From Cladorhizidae sp. MBARI D1340-BT2 (taxonomy: Eukaryota; Porifera; Demospongiae; Poecilosclerida; Cladorhizidae): DNA of 64,000 nucleotides. The DNA is taken from contig JAQNBH010000014.1 of assembly GCA_028752905.1 (NCBI GenBank), positions 2,634,993 to 2,698,992 on the forward strand, in the 5' to 3' direction. This document shows positions 39,701 through 54,700 of this stretch, piece after piece; within the stretch, counting starts at the first letter, position 1; the number at the start of each line of letters is the position of its first letter. Made by a program: the position numbers and the translations under genes. The notes beneath the pieces were generated by a model. It was given only the letters and a program-made list of their open reading frames with translations. It searched no databases and was not told where the DNA came from.

Positions 39701-42700
39701 CATCTTGGACTCCTGCTGGCAAATAACTTTATTTGCCTATGTCAGTAGCTACATATTTATGATCATGCAATAGTATCAAGGCAAGTCTTTCTTCACCATT
39801 GTTGAGCACAGAACATTGTTGAGCACAGAAGCAATTTGCTAAATTTTAGTGAGGAATTACTTTGCTCGGTCACAGGAATAACAAAAGAGTATGTGCAAAA
39901 TAGTGGTCATGTTAGGCTATAATTGCTCAAAATAGTGGTCATGTTAGGCTGCTCAAAATAGTGGTCATAGGCTATAATTGCTCAAAATAGTGGCCGTGTT
40001 AGCATATAATTGCTCAAAATAGTGGCAGGCAAAAATAGTGGCCATGTTAGGCTGTAATTGCTAAAAATAGTGACCATGTTAGCATAAAATTGCTCAAAAT
40101 AGTGGCCGTGTTAGGCTATGATTGCTCAAAATGGTGGCCATGTTAACATATAATTGCTAAAAATAGTGGCCGTGTTAGGCTATGATTGCTCAAAATAGTG
40201 GCCATGTTAGCATATAATTGCTCAAAATAGTGGCCATGTTAGCTTATAATTGCTTAAAATAGTGGCCTTGTTAGGCTATAACTGTTCAAGTTCTAACCTG
40301 CAGCCCTCTCGAAAATGCGAGTGAATGAAAAGTGTGTGTTTATCATACTAAACCAATTATAACAAAATTTAGGGTGGGGCCCGGGCTCCCTCCTGGATAT
40401 TCCCATGATGATGTGAGGAGCTACTTATAGGCTGGCAAAAATGCCCCCAAATCTTCGAAAAACGGCCTGCTATTTCGATGCTCCATAGAAAGTATTCTTC
40501 TTCTCTTCTTCCCTCGCTGCCTGCACCTCCAGAGCTCCACCCTAGGTTCACCCTAGGTTACTACCCGAGCTCCACCCTAGGTTACTACCTGAGCTGCAGT
40601 GACCCAGAGTTCACAGGTTTTACCCAGGGCTTGGGTGTAACCCGGGTTTAACCCGGGTTGGTTTAAATACCTTTTACCCAGGTTTTACCCAGGATTTACT
40701 CAAACATGGATACAACCCATACAACCCAGGATAAAATAATAGACAATAGATTTATTATAAACTGTAAAGATATTATAAGAAATTAACTCTGTAATCAGGA
40801 AGTAAGACATTCAATAAATGGCAACTGTAAAGAACTAGACAAAAACAGGAGCTGTGTTTCACTCAGCATTTATTTACCAAGTGACAAGGTTGTCTACTAG
40901 AGTATATATTTTTTATTTATTGATTTATTTAAATATTTAAACAAGATTCATGGGATTAAAGTCCAATTGATATGCAAGTTAAACAGATTTAATAGTCAAT
41001 CTCCTGAGGTCCTCGCAGGAGCCTGTGGCAGAAGACGAGTTTCTGGGCTTTCTCATTTTTGTAATTGCAGTACACTTACTAAACTGTAAGCAGTGAATGA
41101 CCTGTGTTATTTGCTTGCCTTTTAAATAGCCCTGGTGTCCACCACCACCCAGACACTTGTGGCTCTGGGACAGGGCTGTGACAGGGCTACAAATAAGTGT
41201 TTTATATCACTGGGTTTTACAGGTAAAACCCAGCTTTAAAAAAACGGGTAAAATAGGGGTAAGACCTGGGCGAAATACCTAAAACACAGGTTTTACCCAC
41301 TGGGTTGGGTTAAATAGGTTTTACCCGGGTAAAATGCAAACACTGAGCTCCATCCTAGCTTACTACCCGAGCTCTACTCTAGGTTACTATCCGAACTCTA
41401 CCCTAGGTTACCACCCATGCTCCACCCTAGGTTACCACCCATGCTCCACCCTAGGTTACCACCCGTGCTCCACCCTAGCTTACTACCCGAGCTCCACCCT
41501 AGCTTACTATCCGAGCTCCACCCTAGCTTACTATCCGTGCTCCACCCTAAGTTACCACCTGTGCTCTGCCCTAGGTTACCAGAGCTCCACCCTAGGTTAC
41601 CACTGGATGAAGGAGCACTACACAAAGTTTGGTTTTAGTCCTATTGGTGATTTACGGAAAACTGTTCACTTAATTATGACTAATTTTGATTGCTGCCATG
41701 TTGTGTTATGTGTGTGCTATCATTGGGAACATGGAAATGCATGTGCAGGTATTTCTGTAAACAAATGTTCACTGACAATCGCAAATAGCATATCAAGGAG
41801 ATGCCCTCTCAGTTTCAAACCAAACCTTTCTTGTGTGGCCATGTAAAGTTTGGTCTGGATGGACTCATGGATTCTTGAGAAATATGCTGTCATACAAATA
41901 ATATCTATCTATCTATCTATATCTATCTATATAATATAGTATTATATCCTGGCATACGTTATACAGACAGCATCAGGTGATCAACATCATTGCATATTAT
42001 GTTGCTTAATTGTTGTTTTGTTGCAGGCATTCGAGAGACACAAGCAGCTAATAGAACAGCTTCAGAACTTGATATCAGGACCCAAGTCTTCTCCGCAAAC
42101 TTGCTCCGAAGTTTTGGCCTACTTCCTTGAGAAGCTCACTCTCTCACACATCACTCCGAGGAAGTTGGCAATGAATGTGAGAAGTTTAGAGCAACTGACA
42201 CGTTTTACACCAGCTGATAAATAATAATAGTAATAACATCATTGGCGAGCAAAGGGAGCCCTCAGTGCGGGGTTGGGTGGGGCACTTGGTATTGCCATGC
42301 ATGGCGGGTGTATGTACTGAACGGGTCACCCTCCTTAAATAAAGTGGGTGTACATGTATGTAAGCTGGGGGTCGTGGTGAAGAGAAACGTTGAGTAAACG
42401 ACAGCAGATTCGAAAGTAGAGGAAAGAAGAACTGGTCTCACAGGGCTAGTGAGAATGGACTGCATGGTTAATGGCTGACAGGAAAGGAGGAGGATGGAGT
42501 TTCATTCTGACATGGCCACTCATTCATCAACATGTTCTAGCCATGGAGGTGGGATACTGTCTTGCTAAACTGGAAATGATCGTCCCGACGAATCGGGAGA
42601 ATATCTGAGTGGCTCTAGCCTCAAGCTTGCAGTTTAGAATCTGTAAGGCATCTACAATTCTTTGCTACTTCCCTATCATAATCTATTATATTATTACAAT

Positions 42701-45700
42701 TATTATCATCATTAGGTAAAGTACAAATCAGTATATACTGTATTATTATACTAGTCACAATCCAATTATTAGGTAGTGGTATTTACTGATCACAATCTAT
42801 ATATTCAATTATTATGATGTACAAATCTGTATATACTAATCACAATGTATGAATTACATAATATACAAATCTGTATATACTATGTAGCTTGCAGTTTAGA
42901 ATCTGTAAGGCATCTACAATTCTTTGCTACTTCCCTATCATAATCTATTATATTACAATTATTATCATCATTAGGTAAAGTACAAATCAGTATATACTGT
43001 ATTATTATACTAGTCACAATCCAATTATTAGGTAGTGGTATTTACTGATCACAATCTATATATTCAATTATTATGATGTACAAATCTGTATATACTAATC
43101 ACAATGTATGAATTACATAATATACAAATCTTTATATACTATGTAGGGCTTCAGCTATGCTAGGAGGAGGACAATGGCTAGGACAATGCGAAAATGAAAT
43201 AATAATTAACCCTCTCAATCGTACCATTGCTCACCAATCAATGCCTTGCATATATTACATGTACTAGTAATAAGTTAATAATATAGTAAATAGAGAAATG
43301 CTCTGGTTTGAAGTAGTTGAATGGAGCTACACCACCAGGAAAAATAATTATTATTATTGTTGTTGTGGTTGTGGTGTTGGTTGTTGTGGTTGCAGTGGTT
43401 GTTGTTGTGGTTGTTGTGGTGGTGGGTGTTGTTGTGGTAGTTGTTATGGTTGTTGTTGCTGTGGTTGTTGGTTGTTGTTGGTTATTATTTTTATTATTAT
43501 TATTGGTTATTATTATTATTATTTATTATTATTGTTGTTGTTGTTGTTGTTGCTGCTGCTGCTGTTGTTGCTGTGTTAAAAAAAATTTAAAAATTTTTTT
43601 AATTTTTTTTAAATTTATTTTATTTTATTGTTATTGTTATTATTACTTGGTTAAGTATTTTATGGCAAAGTGGTTGTAAATTGCCTAGTGGTTTTATGAA
43701 TAGTTAGGAATGATGTGTTGAAGTTTTTCATACTCTGCAACTCATTGCTAAGAAACCACAAAATAATAATTATAAAATAATAAAATTCCATCAGTTCCTA
43801 TAAGCCCTGCAGCTTTGAATGACTCAAGTATCCAGAAAACAAATCATAGCTTTCTTTCTGTATTATTTCCTCTCACCATCTTTAACCTGTTCTTCTTTCT
43901 CCCCCCTCCTTCATAAGGTTCTGCTAATGGGAACTGGCTTGTCCTTGTAGCTATATACACTGTCACATGTTCTTGTCACCATGGCATTACAGCTGCTATT
44001 GTTTCTGACACACAGGCTCTGCATGATATTTTGGCCAGAAATACTTCGATTCTCAAGAGAAATAGTCACCCTTCTGATGACACAGAAGATGAAGAATACT
44101 CTTCAGCTCTTAAAGATGGAGAGCGACTAGTGTCCTGTCTGCCAAGTATTACTCACTTTGTGGCCATCTTGCCTCAGATATATCCCTTTCTTCTCCAGGC
44201 CTGCCTGGTGGAAACTAATCTCAACTATTTGCAGCATTATCTTCTGTTCTTGACACAGAACTACCCTCACGACAAGCTGTACGAGTCAGTCATTGGCTTG
44301 TCGCATTTAATTGTGGACAGGTTTGATGTTATCCAGAAAATCCTGTCGCCTTCCTCCTCAAGGAAGCCAAACATCACCCTCAGTCTACCGGGATCCACCA
44401 ATGTCATTCTCTTGGGGTCTCTCTTTGAGATGTTTCGAAGTGCAATGGAAGCAGCTATTCATTCGCAGACTGTACCTCAACTTTCCTGTAATGCCGATTT
44501 TTTGCTAGTTGCATTTCCCACTAAATCTCAAAAAGCTCTCATCCATCCGGCACTGACTCAGGCCATTTTTCTAATGCTCTCTCTAGGCCCTCCCCTTGGA
44601 ACAGCTAGTACTGATTTTGCATATTTACGAGATTTGTGGGTGCCAAGTCAGCCTCGCAACAGACCAGAGGCACACACCATGGAGAGCAAAGAGCCAGTCC
44701 CCCTGCCCCCCAAGGAGGTACTCTCTTGCATTCTTCAGTCGACTAATTCTGCTGTTCTTGCGGCCTCAATTCAAATTGCCACTCCTTCCCAGCTAAGTGG
44801 GCATGTTCAATGCTTCGGCTGCCCTGTGGCTTGCATGGAGAGAGTTTTGGAAGCGCTCGATGACATGTGCAGTGAGAGAAATGTAGCGTCTGAGCTTCGC
44901 CACTGCGTGACTGATCCTGTTGTGATGGCCAGATATATCGAGATCCAAATGCTCAGGGGGGTGAAGGCAGGAAACAAGTTCCTCGTCTTCGTCAGATGCT
45001 TGTCCAATTTGCTTCCCATCGATGCCAAGGAAACTGGCGAGAAATTAACTCTTGACAAGAAACATCAAATTGGCGTATCCGATTCCTTGTTGCCTCTCCG
45101 TAAACCTGATGTGGTTCCTGAAACATTTTCTCATTCCCAGACAAAGAGGGTGCCACAGTTTTTGCATAACCAGTTACCCGAAGAGATAGAACAGCACCTT
45201 TTGCAAGTCATCTGCCAAGTCTCGGACCTTCACAAGTCTCCAAATGCCGGCCAGATGAGATTTCAACTGGAACACGACCTTCGGTTATGCCTTCGGACCG
45301 ATGGCGCTGACATTGATCTGACTGGTCTTGTGACAGCTCTGTTGAAAGTCACCTCCAGTAGAAAAATGAAAGTTGTGGAAGGCATGCTGCAGAACAGGTT
45401 TGCAATTACTTTGTTCCGAATGATAACCCAGTGCCTGTTGCTGAGGCAACAGGAGCAGCTCTCTGACCTATTCCGAAAAACAATTCAAATTATCAGCAAA
45501 TTTCTCGAGTCTTCAAGGTGCAAGCACACTAAACTCAAGTATTACCAGTCGTTCATAGCAGTGTTGAAGGTTTCTGGTGATAGGCTCAGCACTGGGACTA
45601 GGAGAAGTCACTTTTCAATGGAAAATAAGATGGTTAAAAACATCAAGAATAGCCAAAACCCGTTCCAGATGGAGCCTGCCATCATAAGCGTTTGTCATGA

Positions 45701-48700
45701 GGCGATTCAAGGAAGAAATTTTATGCAGTTTGAGTCAGTTGTGAATTTCCTGGTAAAAAGATCCGTCTCCTTCAGCACAGAGGGCAAATGCATTAAGCTT
45801 CTGCATGATATCAAGACAGCTGTGAACAAGAACTGCACCCCACTGGCTTATCAGAGTAATCCCAAACTCTTTGCCTGGAAAGATGACCAGAACTCGGATG
45901 CTACAGAAACAGACGATGCAGCTGCTGTGGATGTACAGCGAGGAGATCCAGACATATCTGGTCTGCTCGTGGATGTCCTTGAAGTCTTGGACTCAGAGAT
46001 AGACCACATTTGCTCCGCTGTGTCCATGAGGTTTCTCTTTGGATATTCCATCATGTCTAAAGGCCCATTGAGAAATAGGGTCAGTAACCTGCTGATGTCT
46101 GGTCAAGGATACCTGCTGGCGTGTCTTGTGAATAATTCTTCTTGGAATAGCATACTAAGCACCTTGGGGAATGTTCTGGACAAGAGCAATATGAAGGAAT
46201 GGTATGTATGTGTATGTGCTTGTCCCAGTTTGTTCCATCTTGGTGTATGCAGGTGAAGTAATGTACATAGAGTTTATAAATACTTGTAGATGTTACTGTA
46301 TATATATTTATGTATCTCTATATACATTACAATAACCTTCTCAATAATCAACTTGAAATTGTATTCTCTCGACGTTTCAACTAGATGATGTAGCCTTCAT
46401 CAGGAATAATGCTCTAGCCTTCATTATTCCTGATGAAGGCTAGAGCATCTGGTCGAAATGCCGAGAGAATACAATTTCGAGTTGATTATTGAAAAGGTTA
46501 TTGTAATGTCAATTGAGAGTTCAGCTCATTATCTCTATATATATGCATAAAGGCTGGCCACAATATGACAAATTGTAACCCCTTCCATTGAATCTGTTTC
46601 TGTATGCATTGCACAACGTTCCGCTGCATGGTTCACAATATTTACATTAAGTCCGCTGCATTTGAATTGAACTGTTAATACAATGGGCGGCAGTACTCAC
46701 AGTGAGGAAGAGTTGGATTTGGTTTTGCTATTGGCTAGCAGGAGGGAAGCTCAGGAAGAGGAATTACTAGCTGAAATATTTTTGAGACTGGTAATAGCTA
46801 GCTGGTTACCTGGATAGCTAGCTGGTTACCTGGATAGCCACTTCCTTCCAGGCATTTTCTTTGGCCGTAAGGTCTTTATAGCCTCTAGATGAGACCTGCC
46901 GGAGGTTGAGAAAGCTCCTCACCGCTCTAGAGATGTCATGGAAAGAGTGTAAAGTTCAACTCGTGATATTTTCTAGGATTCTGATTGGCCCGATGCAACG
47001 GATTGTGGATTGGACGACATATCCGTTCCAATCCGTTAGATCCGTAGTCCGTTGCATTACCGGTTGACAAGATCAGCGCAACGGATCGGAAGGACGGAAT
47101 GCATGCAACGGATGGACTTGTGTCATATCGTGAACCAGCCAGGGGCTGTCACACACTGTCTGTATACTTGAGCTGACTCTTGGAAAGCACGCAGTTAGTG
47201 AAATCAAGTGGACTCTATCTGACCCTCAGTGCATTCGCTCTCGGAAGGACGGAATGCATGCAACGGATGGACTTGTGTCATATCGTGAACCAGCCAGGGG
47301 CTGTCACACACTGTCTGTATACTTGAGCTGACTCTTGGAAAGCACGCAGTTAGTGAAATCAAGTGGACTCTATCTGACCCTCAGTGCATTCGCTCTATGT
47401 AATTCTTTGTTGGCGATCGCAGGGCTTCCTACCTGCTAATCTTGCAGCAAAACTGGTTACTTGCAGCTGGTGCTTGGCCTCCATAAGCTTCCATCTCTGC
47501 ACCAACAGAAAGCTGCACTCCACTCTTACCGGCATGCTCTGTGGTGTCCCATCTCTGTACCAACAGAAAGCTGCACTCCACTCTCACCAGCATGCTCCAT
47601 GGTGACCCATCTCTGTACCAACAGAAAGCTGCACTCCACTCTCACCAGCATGCGCCGTGGTGACCCATCTCTGTACCAACAGAAAGCTGCACTCCGCTCT
47701 CACTGGCACGCTCTGTAGTGGCGTGTCTCATAACTAAGCAGACGACAATCTCTACGATGATTTTCACTGGGTCTAGAATTTACTTGATGAGTATTTTACC
47801 AGCTCTTCTTGTAGTACATGTATTCTAGACACGTGTGCTGCCAGCGCTTCTCTAAAGATGTTGGACTTGCCTACACATCTGTAGTTCTCATACAATCTCC
47901 AGAGTGAGCAGGTTTGCCAGGTTTTATGTGGTGAGAAACTGCTCTGTGTGCAACTTGTAAGGATGCAGAAATAGCTTGATCATGAATAATTCATGAGAAA
48001 TGTTTTCGGTTTTTGTGGAAAAGTTAGCACTAATACAGCTGTACTAAAGGACTAGATACAGCTGTACTGAAGCACTAGATACAGCTGTACTGAAGCACTA
48101 GATACAGCTGTACTGAAGCACTAGATACAGCTGTACTAAAGCACTAGATACAGCTGTACTGAAGCACTAGATACACCTTTGCTAAAGCACTAGATACATC
48201 TATACTGAAGCACTAATACAGCTGTACTGAAGCACTAATACAGCTGTGCTGAAGCACTAATATAGCTGTACTGAAGCACTAATACAGCTGTACTAAAGCA
48301 CTAATACAGCTGTACTGAAGCACTAGATACAGCTGTACTAAAGCACTAGATACAGCTGTACTGAAGCACTAGATACAGCTGTACTGAAGCACTAGATACA
48401 GCTGTACTAAAGCACTAGATACAGCTGTACTGAAGCACTAGATACACCTTTGCTAAAGCACTAGATACATCTATACTGAAGCACTAATACAGCTGTACTG
48501 AAGCACTAATACAGCTGTGCTGAAGCACTAATATAGCTGTACTGAAGCACTAATACAGCTGTACTAAAGCACTAATACAGCTGTACTGAAGCACTAGATA
48601 CAGCTGTACTAAAGCACTAATACAGCTGTACTGAAGCACTAGATACAGCTGTGCTAAAGCACTAATACAGCTGTACTGAAGCACTAATATAGCTGTACTG

Positions 48701-51700
48701 AAGCACTAATACAGCTGTACTGATGCACTAGATACAGCTGTACTAAAGCACTAATACAGCTGTACTAAAGCACTAATACAGCTGTACTGAAGCACTAGAT
48801 ACAGCTGTACTAAAGCACTAATACAGCTGTACTGAAGCACTAGATACAGCTGTAATAAAGCACTAATACAGCTGTACTAAAGCACTAATACAGCTGTGCT
48901 GAAGCACTAATACAGCTGTACTGAAGCACTAGATACAGCTGTACTAAAGCACTAATATAGCTGTACTGAAGCACTAGATACAGCTGTACTAAAGCACTAA
49001 TACAGCTGTACTGAAGCACTAATACAGCTGTACTGAAGCACTAATATAGCTGTACTGAAGCACTAGATACAGCTGTACTAAAGCACTAATACAGCTGTAC
49101 TGAAGCACTAGATATAGCTGTACTGAAGCACTAATACAGCTGTGCTGAAGCACTAATACAGCTGTACTAAAGCACTAATACAGCTGTACTAAAGCACTAA
49201 TATAGCTGTACTGAAGCACTAATATAGCTGTACTAAAGCACTAATACAGCTGTACTAAAGCACTAATACAGCTGTACTAAAGCACTAATACAGCTGTACT
49301 GAAGCACTAATATAGCTGTACTGAAGCACTAATACAGCTGTACTGATGCACTAGATACAGCTGTAATAAAGCACTAATACAGCTGTACTAAAGCACTAAT
49401 ACAGCTGTACTAAAGCACTAATACAGCTGTACTGAAGCACTAATACAGCTGTGCTGAAGCACTAATACAGCTGTACTGAAGCACTAGATACAGCTGTACT
49501 AAAGCACTAATATAGCTGTACTGAAGCACTAATATAGCTGTACTGAAGCACTAGATACAGCTGTACTAAAGCACTAATACAGCTGTACTGAAGCACTAAT
49601 ATAGCTGTACTGAAGCACTAGATACAGCTGTACTAAAGCACTAATACAGCTGTACTGAAGCACTAGATATAGCTGTACTGAAGCACTAATACAGCTGTGC
49701 TGAAGCACTAATACAGCTGTACTAAAGCACTAATACAGCTGTACTAAAGCACTAATATAGCTGTACTGAAGCACTAATACAGCTGTACTAAAGCACTAAT
49801 ACAGCTGTACTAAAGCACTAATACAGCTGTACTAAAGCACTAATATAGCTGTGCTGAAGCACTAATACAGCTGTACTAAAGCACTAATACAGCTGTACTA
49901 AAGCACTAATACAGCTGTACTAAAGCACTAATACAGCTGTGCTGAAGCACTAATACAGCTGTACTGAAGCACTAGATACAGCTGTACTAAAGCACTAATA
50001 CAGCTGTGCTGAAGCACTAATACAGCTTTGCTGAAGCACTAGATACAGCTGTACTAAAGCACTAATACAGCTGTACTAAAGCACTAATACAGCTGTACTG
50101 AAGCACTAGATACAGCTGTACTGAAGCACTAGATACAGCTGTACTAAAGCACTAATACAGCTGTGCTGAAGCACTAATACAGCTGTACTGAAGCACTAAT
50201 ACAGCTGTACTAAAGCACTAATACAGCTGTACTAAAGCACTAATACAGCTGTACTAAAGCACTAATATAGCTGTGCTGAAGCACTAATACAGCTTTGCTG
50301 AAGCACTAGATACAGCTGTACTAAAGCACTAATACAGCTGTACTAAAGCACTAATACAGCTGTACTAAAGCACTAATACAGCTGTACTAAAGCACTAATA
50401 TAGCTGTACTGAAGCACTAATACAGCTGTACTAAAGCACTAATATAGCTGTACTGAAGCACTAATACAGCTGTGCTAAAGCACTAATACAGCTGTACTGA
50501 AGCACTAGATACAGCTGTGCTGAAGCACTAATACAGCTGTACTAAAGCACTAATACAGCTGTACTAAAGCACTAACACAGCTGTACTAAAGCACTAATAT
50601 AGCTGTACTGAAGCACTAGATACAGCTGTACTGAAGCACTAACACAGCTGTACTAAAGCACTAATACAGCTGTACTGAAGCACTAGATACAGCTGTACTG
50701 AAGCACTAATACAGCTGTGCTGAAGCACTAATACAGCTGTACTGAAGCACTAGATACATCTATACTGAAGCACTAATACAGCTGTACTGAAGCACTAGAT
50801 ACAGCTGTACTAAAGCACTAATACAGCTGTGCTGAAGCACTAATACAGCTGTACTGAAGCACTAGATACATCTATACTGAAGCACTAATACAGCTGTACT
50901 GAAGCACTAGATACAGCTGTACTAAAGTACTAATACAGCTGTGCTGAAGCACTAATACAGCTGTACTAAAGCACTAATACAGCTGTGCTGAAGCACTAAT
51001 ACAGCTGTACTAAAGCACTAATACAGCTGTGCTGAAGCACTAATATAGCTGTACTGAAGCACTAATACAGCTGTGCTGAAGCACTAATACAGCTGTACTA
51101 AAGCACTAATACAGCTGTGCTGAAGCACTAATACAGCTGTACTTAAGCACTAGATACAGCTGTGCTGAAGCACTAATACAGCTGTGCTGAAGCACTAATA
51201 CAGCTGTGCTAAAGCACTAATACAGCTGTACTAAAGCACTAATACAGCTGTACTGAAGCACTAGATACAGCTGTACTGAAGCACTAATACAGCTGTACTG
51301 AAGCACTAGATACAGCTGTACTGAAGCACTAATACAGCTGTACTAAAGCACTAATACAGCTGTACTAAAGCACTAATACAGCTGTGCTGAAGCACTAATA
51401 CAGCTGTACTGAAGCACTAGATACAGCTGTACTAAAGTACTAATACAGCTGTACTAAAGCACTAATACAGCTGTGCTGAAGCACTAATACAGCTGTACTA
51501 AAGCACTAATATAGCTGTACTGAAGCACTAATACAGCTGTACTAAAGCACTAATACAGCTGTGCTGAAGCACTAATACAGCTGTACTGAAGCACTAGATA
51601 CAGCTGTACTAAAGTACTAATACAGCTGTGCTGAAGCACTAATACAGCTGTACTAAAGCACTAATACAGCTGTGCTGAAGCACTAATATAGCTGTACTGA

Positions 51701-54700
51701 AGCACTAATACAGCTGTACTAAAGCACTAATACAGCTGTACTAAAGCACTAATACAGCTGTGCTGAAGCACTAATACAGCTGTACTGAAGCACTAGATAC
51801 AGCTGTACTAAAGTACTAATACAGCTGTACTAAAGCACTAATACAGCTGTACTAAAGCACTAATACAGCTGTGCTGAAGCACTAATACAGCTGTACTGAA
51901 GCACTAATACAGCTGTACTGAAGCACTAATACAGCTGTACTAAAGCACTAATACAGCTGTACTAAAGCACTAATACAGCTGTGCTGAAGCACTAATACAG
52001 CTGTACTAAAGCACTAATACAGCTGTACTAAAGCACTAATACAGCTGTACTTAAGCACTAATACAGCTGTGCTGAAGCACTAATACAGCTGTACTGAAGC
52101 ACTAGATACAGCTGTACTAAAGTACTAATACAGCTGTACTAAAGCACTAATACAGCTGTACTGAAGCACTAATACAGCTGTGCTGAAGCACTAATACAGC
52201 TGTACTGAAGCACTAGATACAGCTGTACTGAAGCACTAATACAGCTGTACTAAAGCACTAATACAGCTGTACTAAAGCACTAATACAGCTGTGCTGAAGC
52301 ACTAATACAGCTGTACTAAAGCACTAATACAGCTGTGCTGAAGCACTAATACAGCTGTACTGAAGCACTAGATACAGCTGTACTAAAGTACTAATACAGC
52401 TGTACTAAAGCACTAATACAGCTGTACTAAAGCACTAGATACAGCTGTGCTGAAGCACTAATACAGCTGTACTAAAGCACTAATACAGCTGTGCTGAAGC
52501 ACTAATACAGCTGTGCTGAAGCACTAATACAGCTGTACTGAAGCACTAGATACAGCTGTACTAAAGTACTAATACAGCTGTACTAAAGCACTAATACAGC
52601 TGTACTGAAGCACTAATACAGCTGTGCTGAAGCACTAATACAGCTGTACTGAAGCACTAGATACAGCTGTACTAAAGCACTAATACAGCTGTACTAAAGC
52701 ACTAATACAGCTGTACTAAAGCACTAATACAGCTGTACTAAAGCACTAATACAGCTGTGCTGAAGCACTAGATACAGCTGTACTGAAGCACTAGATACAG
52801 CTGTACTGAAGCACTAGATACAGCTGTACTGAAGCACTAATACAGCTGTGCTGAAGCACTAATATAGCTGTACTGAAGCACTAATACAGCTGTGCTGAAG
52901 CACTAATATAGCTGTACTGAAGCACTAATACAGCTGTACTAAAGCACTAATACAGCTGTGCTGAAGCACTAATACAGCTGTACTGAAGCACTAGATACAG
53001 CTGTGCTGAAGCACTAATACAGCTGTACTAAAGCACTAATACAGCTGTGCTGAAGCACTAATACAGCTGTGCTGAAGCACTAATACAGCTGTGCTAAAGC
53101 ACTAATACAGCTGTGCTGAAGCACTAATACAGCTGTGCTGAAGCACTAATACAGCTGTGCTGAAGCACTAATACAGCTGTGCTGAAGCACTAGATACAGC
53201 TGTACTGAAGCACTAATACAGCTATACTGAAGCACTAATACAGCTGTACTAAAGCACTAATACAGCTGTACTAAAGCACTAATACAGCTGTACTAAAGCA
53301 CTAATACAGCTGTGCTGAAGCACTAATACAGCTGTACTGAAGCACTAGATACAGCTGTACTAAAGTACTAATACAGCTGTACTAAAGCACTAATACAGCT
53401 GTGCTGAAGCACTAATACAGCTGTACTGAAGCACTAGATACAGCTGTACTAAAGTACTAATACAGCTGTACTAAAGCACTAATACAGCTGTACTAAAGCA
53501 CTAATACAGCTGTGCTGAAGCACTAATACAGCTGTACTAAAGCACTAATACAGCTGTGCTGAAGCACTAATATAGCTGTACTGAAGCACTAATACAGCTG
53601 TACTAAAGCACTAATACAGCTGTACTAAAGCACTAATACAGCTGTGCTGAAGCACTAATACAGCTGTACTGAAGCACTAGATACAGCTGTACTAAAGTAC
53701 TAATACAGCTGTACTAAAGCACTAATACAGCTGTACTAAAGCACTAATACAGCTGTGCTGAAGCACTAATACAGCTGTACTGAAGCACTAATACAGCTGT
53801 GCTGAAGCACTAATACAGCTGTACTGAAGCACTAATACAGCTGTACTAAAGCACTAATACAGCTGTGCTGAAGCACTAATACAGCTGTACTAAAGCACTA
53901 ATACAGCTGTGCTGAAGCACTAATACAGCTGTACTAAAGCACTAATACAGCTGTACTAAAGCACTAATACAGCTGTACTAAAGCACTAATACAGCTGTGC
54001 TGAAGCACTAATACAGCTGTACTAAAGCACTAATACAGCTGTGCTGAAGCACTAATACAGCTGTACTGAAGCACTAGATACAGCTGTACTAAAGTACTAA
54101 TACAGCTGTACTAAAGCACTAATACAGCTGTACTAAAGCACTAGATACAGCTGTGCTGAAGCACTAATACAGCTGTACTAAAGCACTAATACAGCTGTGC
54201 TGAAGCACTAATACAGCTGTACTAAAGCACTAATACAGCTGTGCTGAAGCACTAATACAGCTGTGCTGAAGCACTAATACAGCTGTGCTGAAGCACTAAT
54301 ACAGCTGTACTAAAGCACTAATACAGCTGTGCTGAAGCACTAATACAGCTGTACTGAAGCACTAATACAGCTGTACTAAAGTACTAATACAGCTGTACTA
54401 AAGCACTAGATACAGCTGTGCTGAAGCACTAATACAGCTGTACTGAAGCACTAATACAGCTGTACTGAAGCACTAGATACAGCTGTACTGAAGCACTAAT
54501 ACAGCTGTGCTGAAGCACTAATACAGCTGTACTAAAGTACTAATACAGCTGTACTAAAGCACTAGATACAGCTGTACTGAAGCACTAATACAGCTGTACT
54601 AAAGTACTAATACAGCTGTACTGAAGCACTAATACAGCTGTACTAAAGCACTAATACAGCTGTACTGAAGCACTAATACAGCTGTACTAAAGTACTAATA

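Noticed and set aside
41334..41846. A 170-codon ORF with STLGYHP repeats
   Set aside because: Its first half is the 24 bp array, and the rest is intronic with no homology.
43298..43679. Hydrophobic or Gly/Cys-rich membrane-like ORFs
   Set aside because: They arise from GTT/GTG/ATT trinucleotide low-complexity sequence.
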